Assembly (NCBI GenBank): GCA_964030785.1
Contig: OZ034968.1
Span: 29,129,686 to 29,193,685, forward strand
Direction: 5' to 3'
Source of the DNA: Siderastrea siderea
Taxonomy: Eukaryota > Cnidaria > Anthozoa > Scleractinia > Rhizangiidae
DNA length: 64,000 bases
Shown: positions 23,101-30,524 of the stretch, piece by piece
Position numbering within the stretch: position 1 is the first letter of the stretch
Layout: each line of letters begins with the position of its first letter
Translations under genes and position numbers: made by a program
The notes under the pieces: generated by a model
The model's input: only the letters and a program-made list of their open reading frames with translations
The model's database searches: none
What the model was told of the DNA's origin: nothing

Positions 23101-24906
23101 GGTAAGTGTAACGCTTCCAACTATTCCAGAGGGGATTACCAGGCCATGATCTATGATGTAACCTAATAGGTTTACGAACATCTGAAAGCCTGGAAATCAC
23201 CAATAACTTAGACTCAGGCCGTAATTTACTTCAGTTACGTTGTCAAGAAATTTGGCTTTCTCTTTGTCTTCGTACCTGCCCGTTTTGGAAATCGGCAGCG
23301 GAAAGCGGAAAGTCCTATGTTTGCAACTTTCACGTGTGTATGCCTCTATAAGGATAAACAATAGAGCAAGCCATGCGACACATCTTAAAGACAATGTTTA
23401 CCTGTCCTACCCTCTCTTCGATTCTACGAGCCGCTAGCTTTAGGTTAATCATTAACAAAGCTACCTTTGTGACGATAAATATTGCTTAGGTTGTCTCCAT
23501 GCCACTCCCACCCCCAGATACTCTGGCTAATCTTTTAGCAGTGGACAAGGTGGTGAGACGTAAAGCAAGAGAATTCATGTAGTTAATACAGTATCCGAGG
23601 GGAGTAATTTACCCCTGATATCTATATGTTCTTTACATATCTACGAAGTGGCATCCCAAAACGTCTCACGTTATCCTCTAAAAAATAATAGGCGTGATGA
23701 TGGTGATAATTCCACAAAAAAATTTTCCTTTTTTTTCGTTTCACAGTAAATATGTATAATTACCTGCACACCAAGCATTGAACAAGATACAGATCTGTCC
23801 CTCGAACTTGTATCGAGACATGGCCATCTCTCCAGATGAATCTTTGCTCTTCGTTTCTATAAATACTTTATATCGACCAGTAATGGGTTTTGCTGCAGAC
23901 ATGATAGACAGACGGACAGTTTTCCCATTGGCTTCCTTGATCTGCATTCCCCACTGGGTAGTCGTGATTGTTTCTTGGACGGCGACCCGAACAAGGGATC
24001 CTTTGCTTTGCTTAGGCTGGTTCCCTTAGAGATAACAAAAGTATTTAAACGCCATTTCAGGCAAGCGAGTACGAACGTGGTATAAACAAAAACTAGCTGC
24101 AGCTTTAAATAAAATTTAATATTTGAAATTATCATGATAGATAACCGTGAAATTATGAATATATGAAATTCATATATTTGAAGTGCGGAATAAAGAAATA
24201 AATGTAAAGAAGATCCTCGCAGTTATTAACACAACTTATGCAGTTGCGAAAAGAAAGCCTGAAAAAATCAGGCTTGCCGGGATCCCGGCAAGCCTGAGGA
24301 TGGAGCTGAAGTTTGTGATGCTTACTTTTAAGGAGAGAAGAAAACCGAGCAAAGCAAGAACTAACAGCAAACTCAACCCACCTACAACGCCGAGTTTAAA
24401 CGATATTACCTCTACGCGATCCCGGTACAGTGCAGCACAGTGAGGTCTCGATATGTTGTTTGTTTTCAGAAAGTGATAGTAACGAAGACAAACAGAATAT
24501 ACCTGTAGCAAATTGTACCACAATGACGTCATTATCTGTATTGTAGTCCCTGTTAAACGTTACTGTGACATCGAATACTTGTCCCCTCCTGATTAGTAAC
24601 TCTTGAAGCTCGTAATCATCCGTCCTGTGGGCTTTTCTGTTTTCTTGATGATGGAAGTCGACAGTCTCAGTTCTTAACACAGATTCTGCAATAAAAAGCA
24701 TTGAATTAGAGGCGGCATTTCATTAAGCTTGCATTTTATAGGATGCTGCAGATTTGAGTATGGTTTTTTTTTTTTGTACCTTTGTCGTCCGTTTCCTTGA
24801 TCCTCAAGGCGGCATTTCTGTCTCGGAATTCTTTATCGGAAACACGATTGGTTTGTCCTTCCAAATTTTCAGCCAGTCTTGGTCTGCTCCCATTATTCGA
24901 GTTTCC
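9852..24906 (-). CDS. Transglutaminase (protein-glutamine gamma-glutamyltransferase), probably a disabled copy
   Basis: Ca-dependent protein cross-linking enzyme of the animal transglutaminase family. Thirteen exons join with consistent phases: 24906-24780, 24685-24503, 24024-23764, 22528-22410, 21921-21814, 21305-21128, 16565-16430, 15754-15651, 14410-14162, 13497-13230, 12471-12311, 11902-11760 and 10023-9852. They total 2,209 nt (about 736 codons), the usual family length. Order: leader, N-terminal beta-sandwich, catalytic core with YGQCWVF (Cys), NFHVWNE (His) and [10 protein letters not shown] (Asp), then two C-terminal barrels ending in [12 protein letters not shown]. Two lesions interrupt it: TGA at 21267-21269 upstream of the active-site Cys, and a frameshift near 13,340 leading to TAA at 13325-13327. 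All splice sites look intact, so inactivation would be recent, or these are assembly or allelic errors. The first exon with ATG was not found. Confidence 0.92.
10347..10488. mobile_element. 142-bp palindromic MITE nested in the SINE
   Basis: Inverted ends CCCCAGTTGTTCAAA / TTGAACAACTGGGG, and most of the interior is also self-complementary (TGGATAGCGCTATCC-type blocks). Flanked by CCTGG at 10342-10346 and 10489-10493. Removing the element and one CCTGG restores a continuous SINE sequence. Confidence 0.85.
10624..10665. repeat. (TGAG)n microsatellite
   Basis: About ten tandem TCAC units on the plus strand, at the junction between the LINE-derived 3' end and the tRNA-like SINE head. Likely the retroelement tail. 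Confidence 0.9.
10657..11085 (-). pseudogene. Internally deleted non-LTR retrotransposon ORF
   Basis: A 142-codon open frame. The first part includes [20 protein letters not shown], the opening of an apurinic-like endonuclease domain. The second part ([14 protein letters not shown] ... [12 protein letters not shown]) resembles the extreme C-terminus of such polyproteins. The reverse transcriptase between them is missing, and neighbouring frames hold shifted pieces ([17 protein letters not shown]). It cannot be autonomous. Confidence 0.75.
11760..11902 (-). CDS. Transglutaminase exon: second C-terminal barrel, part 1
   Basis: 143 nt, acceptor GAACAG, donor GTGAGT, phase 0 to 2. Encodes [18 protein letters not shown] and [15 protein letters not shown]; the FxNPLPxPLxxxxFxxEaxGm pattern is typical. 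Confidence 0.9.
12311..12471 (-). CDS. Transglutaminase exon: end of first C-terminal barrel
   Basis: 161 nt, acceptor TTGTCTAG, donor GTGAGT, phase 1 to 0. Encodes [37 protein letters not shown] and RPELKVS, matching the Y..M....D.I...G.v.ETGQ.fv...d..L..P.l.v pattern. Confidence 0.92.
13230..13497 (-). CDS. Transglutaminase exon: first C-terminal barrel, frameshifted
   Basis: 268 nt. Both borders are phase 1, so an intact exon should have a length divisible by three; it does not. The first part reads [15 protein letters not shown] to [13 protein letters not shown], then hits TAA at 13325-13327. The second part continues in another frame as [18 protein letters not shown] to LLESQAG. Compared with the family, about six or seven residues are missing at the junction near 13,340, so a small deletion not divisible by three is the likely cause. 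Confidence 0.88.
14104..14161. repeat. (GACA)n microsatellite at a splice donor
   Basis: About fourteen GACA units (GTCT on the minus strand). The transglutaminase donor GT at 14161-14160 is the first dinucleotide of the array in transcript sense. Confidence 0.95.
14162..14410 (-). CDS. Transglutaminase exon: end of core
   Basis: 249 nt, acceptor CTGCTAG, phase 1 to 1. Encodes [34 protein letters not shown] and [13 protein letters not shown]. The donor GT is the first dinucleotide of a (GTCT)n microsatellite that fills the start of the intron. Confidence 0.93.
15651..15754 (-). CDS. Transglutaminase exon with catalytic His and Asp
   Basis: 104 nt, acceptor ATAG, donor GTAAGA, phase 2 to 1. 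Encodes [18 protein letters not shown] and [15 protein letters not shown]. The His codon is at 15745-15747, and the Asp is in WQAYD. Both triad residues are present. Confidence 0.95.
16199..16224. repeat. Perfect 26-bp palindrome
   Basis: TCACTAATCTGCT and its exact reverse complement abut with no spacer. Located 200 bp downstream of a transglutaminase exon. The following ACACCTAACGCTCT is also found inside that exon (about 16,546-16,561). Confidence 0.8.
16430..16565 (-). CDS. Transglutaminase exon: core, Ca-binding region
   Basis: 136 nt, acceptor TTTTACAG, donor GTAAGT, phase 1 to 2. Encodes [20 protein letters not shown] and ends [10 protein letters not shown]. The GxPTRxVTNFxSAHDTD motif is diagnostic for the family. 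Confidence 0.95.
17530..17977 (+). pseudogene. RecQ-like DEAD-box helicase fragment, frameshifted
   Basis: The upstream frame reads [10 protein letters not shown], a Walker A-like motif (expected GxGKS). It then stops, and the sequence continues in a second frame as [35 protein letters not shown] and GIVVDEAR. These are motifs I, Ia and II of the RecQ-type helicase core, with DEAR in place of DEAH/DEAR-like DExH. The helicase C-terminal half is missing after about 17,910. Both lesions and truncation point to a dead copy inside the TIR element. Confidence 0.7.
18740..19960 (-). pseudogene. Degenerate coding-like region, family unknown
   Basis: Several adjacent minus-strand segments read like protein but in different frames with stops: [19 protein letters not shown] (about 19,440-19,500), [18 protein letters not shown] (about 19,160-19,220) and [17 protein letters not shown] (about 18,880-18,940). 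Probably a decayed transposon gene inside the 17.3-20.5 kb element. No family recognised. Confidence 0.35.
21128..21305 (-). CDS. Transglutaminase exon with active-site Cys and an in-frame TGA
   Basis: 178 nt, phase 0 to 1. Encodes [12 protein letters not shown], then TGA (21267-21269), then [18 protein letters not shown] and [18 protein letters not shown]. The catalytic Cys codon is at 21156-21158. The TGA stands where relatives have a small residue, usually Gly, before the W-x-G motif; one base change from GGA would create it. Frame and splice sites on both sides are normal. Confidence 0.9.
21814..21921 (-). CDS. Transglutaminase exon: core helix segment
   Basis: 108 nt (36 codons), acceptor TTATTCAG, donor GTACGTGAG, phase 0 to 0. 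Encodes [18 protein letters not shown] and ends [10 protein letters not shown], matching FExGxLDxxLxLLD...PVxVSRxxSxM of the family. Confidence 0.92.
22410..22528 (-). CDS. Transglutaminase exon: core start
   Basis: 119 nt, acceptor TCGGCAG, donor GTAAAC, phase 1 to 0. Encodes [18 protein letters not shown] followed by [21 protein letters not shown], the family pattern VYxxxExxRxEYVLxxxGxIxxG...WxFGQ. Confidence 0.92.
23764..24024 (-). CDS. Transglutaminase exon: N-terminal beta-sandwich, part 2
   Basis: 261 nt, phase 1 to 1. Contains [48 protein letters not shown]. The ILFNxWC motif marks the start of the catalytic core in this family. Confidence 0.93.
24150..24440. repeat. Decayed SINE remnant with perfect 30-bp palindrome
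   Basis: Matches parts of the 30-kb SINE (TGAATATATGAAAT..., GAAAGCCTGAAAAAATCAGG). The tRNA-like centre is lost, leaving an exact palindrome TCAGGCTTGCCGGGA plus its complement at 24268-24297. Lies in a transglutaminase intron. Confidence 0.6.
24503..24685 (-). CDS. Transglutaminase exon: N-terminal beta-sandwich, part 1
   Basis: 183 nt, phase 1 to 1. Encodes [18 protein letters not shown] followed by [19 protein letters not shown] and ends VVQFATG. These are the hallmark opening strands of the transglutaminase N-terminal domain (L/VxxxExNxxxHxTxxY...L.vRRGQxF...F.R). Confidence 0.93.
24780..24906 (-). CDS. Transglutaminase exon: N-terminal leader
   Basis: 127 nt, acceptor TTATTACAG, donor GTACAA, phase 0 to 1. 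Encodes a polar segment ([18 protein letters not shown] ... [15 protein letters not shown]) ahead of the N-terminal domain. This region is poorly conserved in the family. The next exon continues in frame. Confidence 0.7.
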
Positions 24907-25135
24907 CTGTAATAAAGGACATCAGCAACCGACAAAATTTAGCCTTGTACAAATTAAATTTCTTAACTTTCTTAACTGAATATTTTCCTTTCTAGTCATA
25001 ACCCAAACAAATGCGACAACGAACTAAGGGCTTATTTGAAATGCGATTGGCCATTTTTCATAACCGAAAACAAATCTAAAACTGAGTAATATTATAAAAT
25101 CAAATCGTTTCTTTTTTTTTTTTGAGGTCGTTTAA

Positions 25136-25472
25136 AGGACCACTATACCCTCATCACTACCGAAAGTTGAAAAGTGAAAATTACATTTTTCTTTTTTTTT
25201 TTTTCGTTTGCCACCAAATGGAAATGGAAAAAGAACTATATAAAGGAAGATGGCAAGGAAGTGCAAATAAAAAAATGAGGCTTATACAGCTTGGGCTTCC
25301 TGAAGTATATAATGTTAAATTACAAAGACTAATAGAACGCGCTGTTCGATTTTCTTTAGTTTGAAGCAAATCCTGCATGTTAAATTCTACTGAACCAAAA
25401 GCCCGGCAAAACTAGGATTTCAACTCTGGACTTATAATCTATACGTCGATAGATTTGGGTAGGGCTGGTCCT
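25136..25472. mobile_element. Candidate 337-bp MITE with TTAA target duplication
   Basis: Ends AGGACCA / TGGTCCT lie directly inside TTAA copies at 25132-25135 and 25473-25476; the inverted match extends to GTTTAAAGGACCA. The interior is AT-rich and non-coding. TTAA duplication suggests a piggyBac- or Kolobok-type helper. Confidence 0.55.
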
Positions 25473-26040
25473 TTAAACCTGGTAACCTGTCTCTAACACC
25501 ACTTTAAAAAATGTTTAACCATTGAATTCCTGGTGAGCTTAGTAATTCTGGTCCTCAAGATAACCAGAGTTACCAGGGGTTTAACCCTGCTCTAAGTCTA
25601 GCTCAGCCATACAGGGTAACCTTGGTAAGCCAGCTTGTTGACAATTTTTGTTCAAAACTACTCTTAGGTGGGGAATCAAGTGTACTAGTTATGGGCAGGT
25701 GTACTTGAGGCCAAATTTTTATACCCAAAAAAGTCCCAATAATCTAAAACTGGACCAATGAAAAGTCCAGCGCCCCAGAACGTAACCTAAAACAGTCCTT
25801 TTTCATCCGTTAAAAAAGGAGCGAACAAGACAGTTTATATATCATTCCACCTTTCTTTCTTCAGTTTTTAAAGGAAAAGGATACAATTGAGAATCCCGGA
25901 GATAGCCACACTTGCTAACAACCCTAAAAGATCTTTCTCGTCAAAAAAGGTCCACCAGAGAAAATGTCTAACCCAACGAGGAAAAAGTCGCTAATTTCAT
26001 ACCCTAAAAATGCCTTCGCACCTCCCAGTCACTAATTTAC

Positions 26041-26243
26041 CTAAGACCTCGCCCCAGTCCCCTCCACTTCCCACCAGACCAGCACGAAAAGAACTGAATC
26101 TCCGGAAAGTCCATACTTCCGGCTGTCGGTTGTCAGTTTTAGAGTAAGCACATCGCCGTGGGTATAAGATTTCAGCAAGGTGATTGGATGACAACTGTCA
26201 TCTAAGAACGCTTTTCCTCCACAGAAGGTGTTATTTCGAGTCA
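26041..26243 (-). CDS. CUB-like exon, second half of domain
   Basis: Acceptor GTGCTACAG, phase 1 start. Encodes TRNNTFCGGKAFLDDSCHP and HGDVLTLKLTTDSRKYGL then SGDSVLFVLVW. This resembles the latter half of a CUB domain (FCG...L.i.F.tDsS....GF). The frame ends at TAG 26041-26043, so it could be the last exon of a gene on this strand; internal donors GTGGGA or GTGGAG could instead splice on. Relationship to the transglutaminase 1.1 kb downstream is unresolved. Confidence 0.45.
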
Positions 26244-26302
26244 CTGTAGCACAATGCCTTATTTAGTTACAAGTGATTGCATGGTAGGTAAAACTAAAGT
26301 AC

Positions 26303-26360
26303 GTACGGTGAATCCTCCGGCTGACATGAGAGAGTCACAGCGTTCTCTCTGACAACTGGT
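26303..26360 (-). CDS. CUB-like exon, upstream part
   Basis: 58 nt, acceptor TTACACAG, donor GTACTT, phase 0 to 1, in frame with the next exon. Encodes TSCQRERCDSLMSAGGFTV. Cysteine spacing followed by the FCGG of the next exon suggests an extracellular CUB-like fold. Earlier exons of this domain were not identified. Confidence 0.35.
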
Positions 26361-26369
26361 CTGTGTAAG

Positions 26370-28190
26370 GAAGATAACAAGAACGTGATCATGAATAACC
26401 GCCCCCATGGGTAACAATGCAATTTCGCGTCTCAACAGATAAGGTGCAACATATGACGCTTTCTTGACAATGCTGCACTCGATATAAATGCAAAAAACAC
26501 AATAACGTTATTTCGCCAACGACGTTTGCAATTAGTATATCCGCGGCTTCCCTAAGACAGAAAAAATGTCTCCCATTGCCTTTACTTCAATCAAAATGAA
26601 ACTAGAAATTAACAAAAGAAGGGCTGCAATTTACATCTTATGAAAGCCACGAGAGTGGTTTTAGAACGAAGATGGCGATAGAAAAAAAGTCAGGGAGCAT
26701 CTTATACCGATAGTGGTACAATTTCAAATCATGTTTCAGTTACTAAACAAGTTTTAAACAGGTTTCAGCTTTTGTGACTCTGAGATATTGGATTCTTAAT
26801 CATGCACTATAATGACTAGTCAGCAACTAAAATTACATACGGCTGTATTTGTATTCGCACGATCGTGCGTGTCCATTTTGATCATTTTCCCCTTTAACAT
26901 AAACAAATAGTAAACACATAATTAACATTTGAACCCAAAGTTTTCTTTGACGTTCGTTGAATGGTTATTATGCGTCTTCAAACAACACCAAGCGCGCGTT
27001 TCCCGAAAGCCCCGCCCGGAAACCCCGGGCGCAATGATTCACATTACATCTTTAAAACAAGAAGGTTTTTAAGCATCAAATTTTGTTATAAGCAAAATAC
27101 TTATTATCTTGAAGACATCTTAAAATAGCAGCTTTGTAGAATGAGTGTTTCATATTTTGAAAAATGGCTTTTTGGAGCTTTCGAGAAACACGCACCTGGG
27201 ACCCGTTAAACTAAACTCCCGATAACTCATCGGCCCGACAGATATTTTTTCAAGTCAGTTTTTTATCGATTGGTGGTAACGATTAGTACAAACTTGCCAA
27301 CTGTGCACGCCGCAAAAAAAAATTTCGACTCCAAGAAGATAACGTATAGTACGGGTGTTTCCACAAAACGGACTCCTTGAACGTGTATTAAATCTATAGA
27401 CGGTAATCTTCTATACAGGTGGGAAAGGTGTTTCACCCAAGGAACAAATGGGGACAATTGAACTCCAGAGTATCCACAGGGCCTATTATTACTATTATTA
27501 AGGTAAAGCCACACACTAGTAGATCTAAAGCGAATTTTTCAATTTTTTTTTTGAGTGGTTGTTGTTGAAACACCCTTAAAAAACATTTTATGGAAACCTC
27601 AACAGAGTGCCGATTAGGATAAAACTAGCTGAACATTTGAGCTCGGTGGCTTGTGCTATTACGTACTGTAAATTGTGATTTCCTCCAGGTTCACCTCGCG
27701 GCATGTCTCGCTTCTTCCTGTTAAAAGTTAAGCTAAAAGTTAAGCTAAAAGTAAAAAAAAACTGATACAAGAAATACACAAATTGAATAATACAGGCATA
27801 ATCTGGTGGCTTATGTCTGAATTTGTATGTATTCTTTGCAAAATCTTTCGCACACAGTCATGACCTTCATAAAACGATATGCAAGGAGTGGATAAAATTT
27901 TGCCATCGTGTTCATATAATTGAAACTTTTTATCAAGTAATAAATAATTATCAAATTAATTTGGCAATGGGAAAACTTTCTTAAAATATTTACTCAACTG
28001 AATTTGAGAAAGAAACTAAATTCAGCATATAATTTGCATGTAGTGTAATATACTGGTTCAACCCTGGGCGAGCTTTTACCCGCAACTGATGCATACTTAC
28101 AACAGAAAAATTGAAATTTTCGTCGCCAGAAGAAAATGGTTGAGTCTTTGAACAAACTACACAATGAACCAATCAGAACTCGAAGCGAAC
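26370..28190. other. Gene-free stretch
   Basis: No convincing exon. Contains GC-rich CGAAAGCCCCGCCCGG near 27,005, related to a sequence near 32,820, and simple T-rich runs. A possible short minus exon near 27,672-27,720 could not be supported. Confidence 0.4.
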
Positions 28191-29357
28191 ACATTTCACC
28201 GGTGTCAAGCACGGGGAAAACGCATGCCGCCAAGTCACGATTTGTTTTAATATTAATTCTGATTGGTCGAAAAAGTGGCGCGAGATTTTCAACCAATCAC
28301 ACAGACAAGTAAAGTAAAATCAATGCAAACGCTCATTACCTAGGACACTTACTGAAAACTGCTCTATATTACAAAGCAGTTTTTCTACAAAATCGGGTTC
28401 AATATGAAATGTTACCCAACGCAGGGCGCACACACGCAGTTGCCAATGCGTGCATTTACGACGAGGCCGTCAATGAGGCTGTCTAGTATCTCACTTGTAT
28501 TTTTAAACCGATTGGGTCCACTATAGTAGTTTTTGAATAGTTTTATTCGAGTTCAATCTAATACTATTTTGTAAGTGACGAGATATTAGTTTTTATTATA
28601 TAGAGAAGAGTGTTTTAGTGGGAAATGGACCAATCGTAACGTTCATACGAAACTAGTTCATACGAACTACTCGAGTGGCGTATTTTCCGTATCCTCACTT
28701 GTGAGGTTGTTTGTGCAAAAATACTCTTTTCTACATAATAAAAAGAAAATTACACTGGCTCGAAAATGAAATTCATATCTTCACACCGCCGTGTAATATC
28801 CTCTATATAATTATCAAATTCGGGTTTTGACGAGGACACGTCTGACATGAGACTATTTCACCTGAAGCACATGTAAGATAGTTATTATAGGATTTACAGT
28901 GAGCAATGGCATACAAAATCTCATACCTGAAATTAATAATCAGATTTAGCCCACGAACATAGACGAGGAGTGTCAATCTCTGCCAACCCTAACACTTGCT
29001 GTTTACTCAGTAATGAGGCGGGGTAGTCTCGAACATGAATCTCGTTTTTTAGAGCCCACTTTACCCGTCCTCTGGTCTCGATGTACATTTTGACGTCACG
29101 GACATGCGCACAGGCTGCTAAGTAGATTTAAAATGGCGGCGCGCAGTGTTGAATTTTGGCCCTCTTTGGAGAGGAATTTCAGTGGGATCTGATGCACTTT
29201 AGAAGCTAAAACACGGTCAGTAACTCAACTTAGTGTTATCGTTTTATTGGCGATTTCAAAAAATACACCGTTTCTGGAGTGACCTTCTCCTTTAACGATA
29301 TCGCAATTACAATAACTTACTCTCAGAAGTAAGCAGAAGAAACGTCTGAAATTTAGG

Positions 29358-29849
29358 CTACGTTGCTACTAGTATAGACCGGTGGGAAGGAAAAGGAGAA
29401 GAACGAATTTTCTTTACTTCAATACTATCGAGATGATAGACTTTCTCAAAAGTCATTCGCTTCACATTTCCGGTTCCGGTGGTGGGGCCTTGAGCGAAGA
29501 TGACTCTACTGACAAATGCCATCAGTTCTAAACCATATCGCCGTAAAATAACTTGGCACTGTAAAGAGTTTACTTGTCGATCCTTGTCTGATAAAGTTTG
29601 TAGAACGCCAGAAGCCCGTGACCTGAGAACACTCGACAGGAGCGCCTTACGTTTTTCACTACAATTAAACTCGAATTTCTGAGGCGTTTGAGGGTTCCTA
29701 AAGAGTATTCTACGTAAATAATTCGTTGCATGCCCCTGACTAAAAGACGCAACCTGTGTTTTGTGCACATCTCTTGAGAAAAAATCCAAAGACTGCAAAT
29801 GATTTCTTCGTGATGTTTCATTCTTTTGTTTGGCGTGAGGTTCAAACAC
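29358..29849 (-). other. 163-codon open frame of unknown status
   Basis: Open from ATG to TAG with no recognised motif, signal peptide or membrane segment. It lies in a segment of the repeat island that has no counterpart in the sister units. Could be chance. Confidence 0.15.
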
Positions 29850-30173
29850 GTTTAAGTCTTATGTAAACTTATAACTTTATAGCAAGAGTGAAATTACACT
29901 GTACCATTAATTTTTCTCTGCGCTTTCTTTACACAAGTTCAGTCAAACAATGGACCAATTTTGCGCATGCTGCTCCTCTCAGACAAAATATTTGGATGTT
30001 TTTTAATTGAAAAGTGGACTAAACTTAGCATCGCAATTTAATGAATTGACTATTAATATTGAGATCAGTTGTTAATATAGCCTATTCAGAATTATATGAA
30101 GATCATCAGATCATCTCAGTGAAGTTGTTTCAACTTAAGCAGTTGAAAAGAAGAAACCTGAAAAAATTCAGGC

Positions 30174-30246
30174 TTGAACGGGAATCGAACCCATGACCAC
30201 TGCGATACCGGTGCAGCGCTCTAACCAACTGAGCTATCAAGCCAAC
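30174..30246 (-). repeat. tRNA-like SINE head (copy 1)
   Basis: GGCTTGATAGCTCAGTTGGT ... GGGTTCGATTCCCGTTCAAGCC gives D-arm, T-arm and acceptor pairing. The anticodon loop is CCGGTAT (nominal GGT), but position 33 is C and the stem has a mismatch, so I treat it as a tRNA-derived SINE with A and B boxes rather than a tRNA gene. Confidence 0.8.
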
Positions 30247-30451
30247 TGGGAGCTGGTCAATTGTGAGTTCGTATTTTTCCCGTAGATGGAGAAATGAATA
30301 TGAATATATGAAATAATTATATATTTGAATTGCGGCTAAAGATAGAATTCTATCTTATCTGCAGTTCAAATATATGATTATCTCACATATTCATATTCAT
30401 TTCTCCATCTACCGGATAAATACGAACTCGCAATTGACCAGCTCCCAGTTG

Positions 30452-30524
30452 GCTTGATAGCTCAGTTGGTTAGAGCGCTGCACCAGTATCGCAGAGGTCA
30501 TGGGTGTGATTCCCGTTCAAGCCT
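30452..30524 (+). repeat. tRNA-like SINE head (copy 2, inverted partner)
   Basis: Same tRNA-like sequence as the minus copy at 30,174-30,246, with changes in the anticodon loop (CCAGTAT) and B box (GGGTGTGATTCC). Followed by the shared tail CCTGAATTTTTCAGGTTTC. Confidence 0.8.

Noticed and set aside
22963..23394. Minus-strand open frames including [16 protein letters not shown]
   Set aside because: Looked briefly like the transglutaminase VYxxxE exon, but the true exon is at 22,410-22,528 with full motif and phase; this lies in the intron.
29358..29849. Host gene encoding a 163-residue protein
   Set aside because: No motif, no conserved neighbour, overlaps another long frame and lies in a repeat island; kept only as an unassigned open frame.
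30174..30524. Functional tRNA genes
   Set aside because: Anticodon stem mismatch, non-U at position 33, an inverted mutated partner and shared SINE tails indicate SINE heads.
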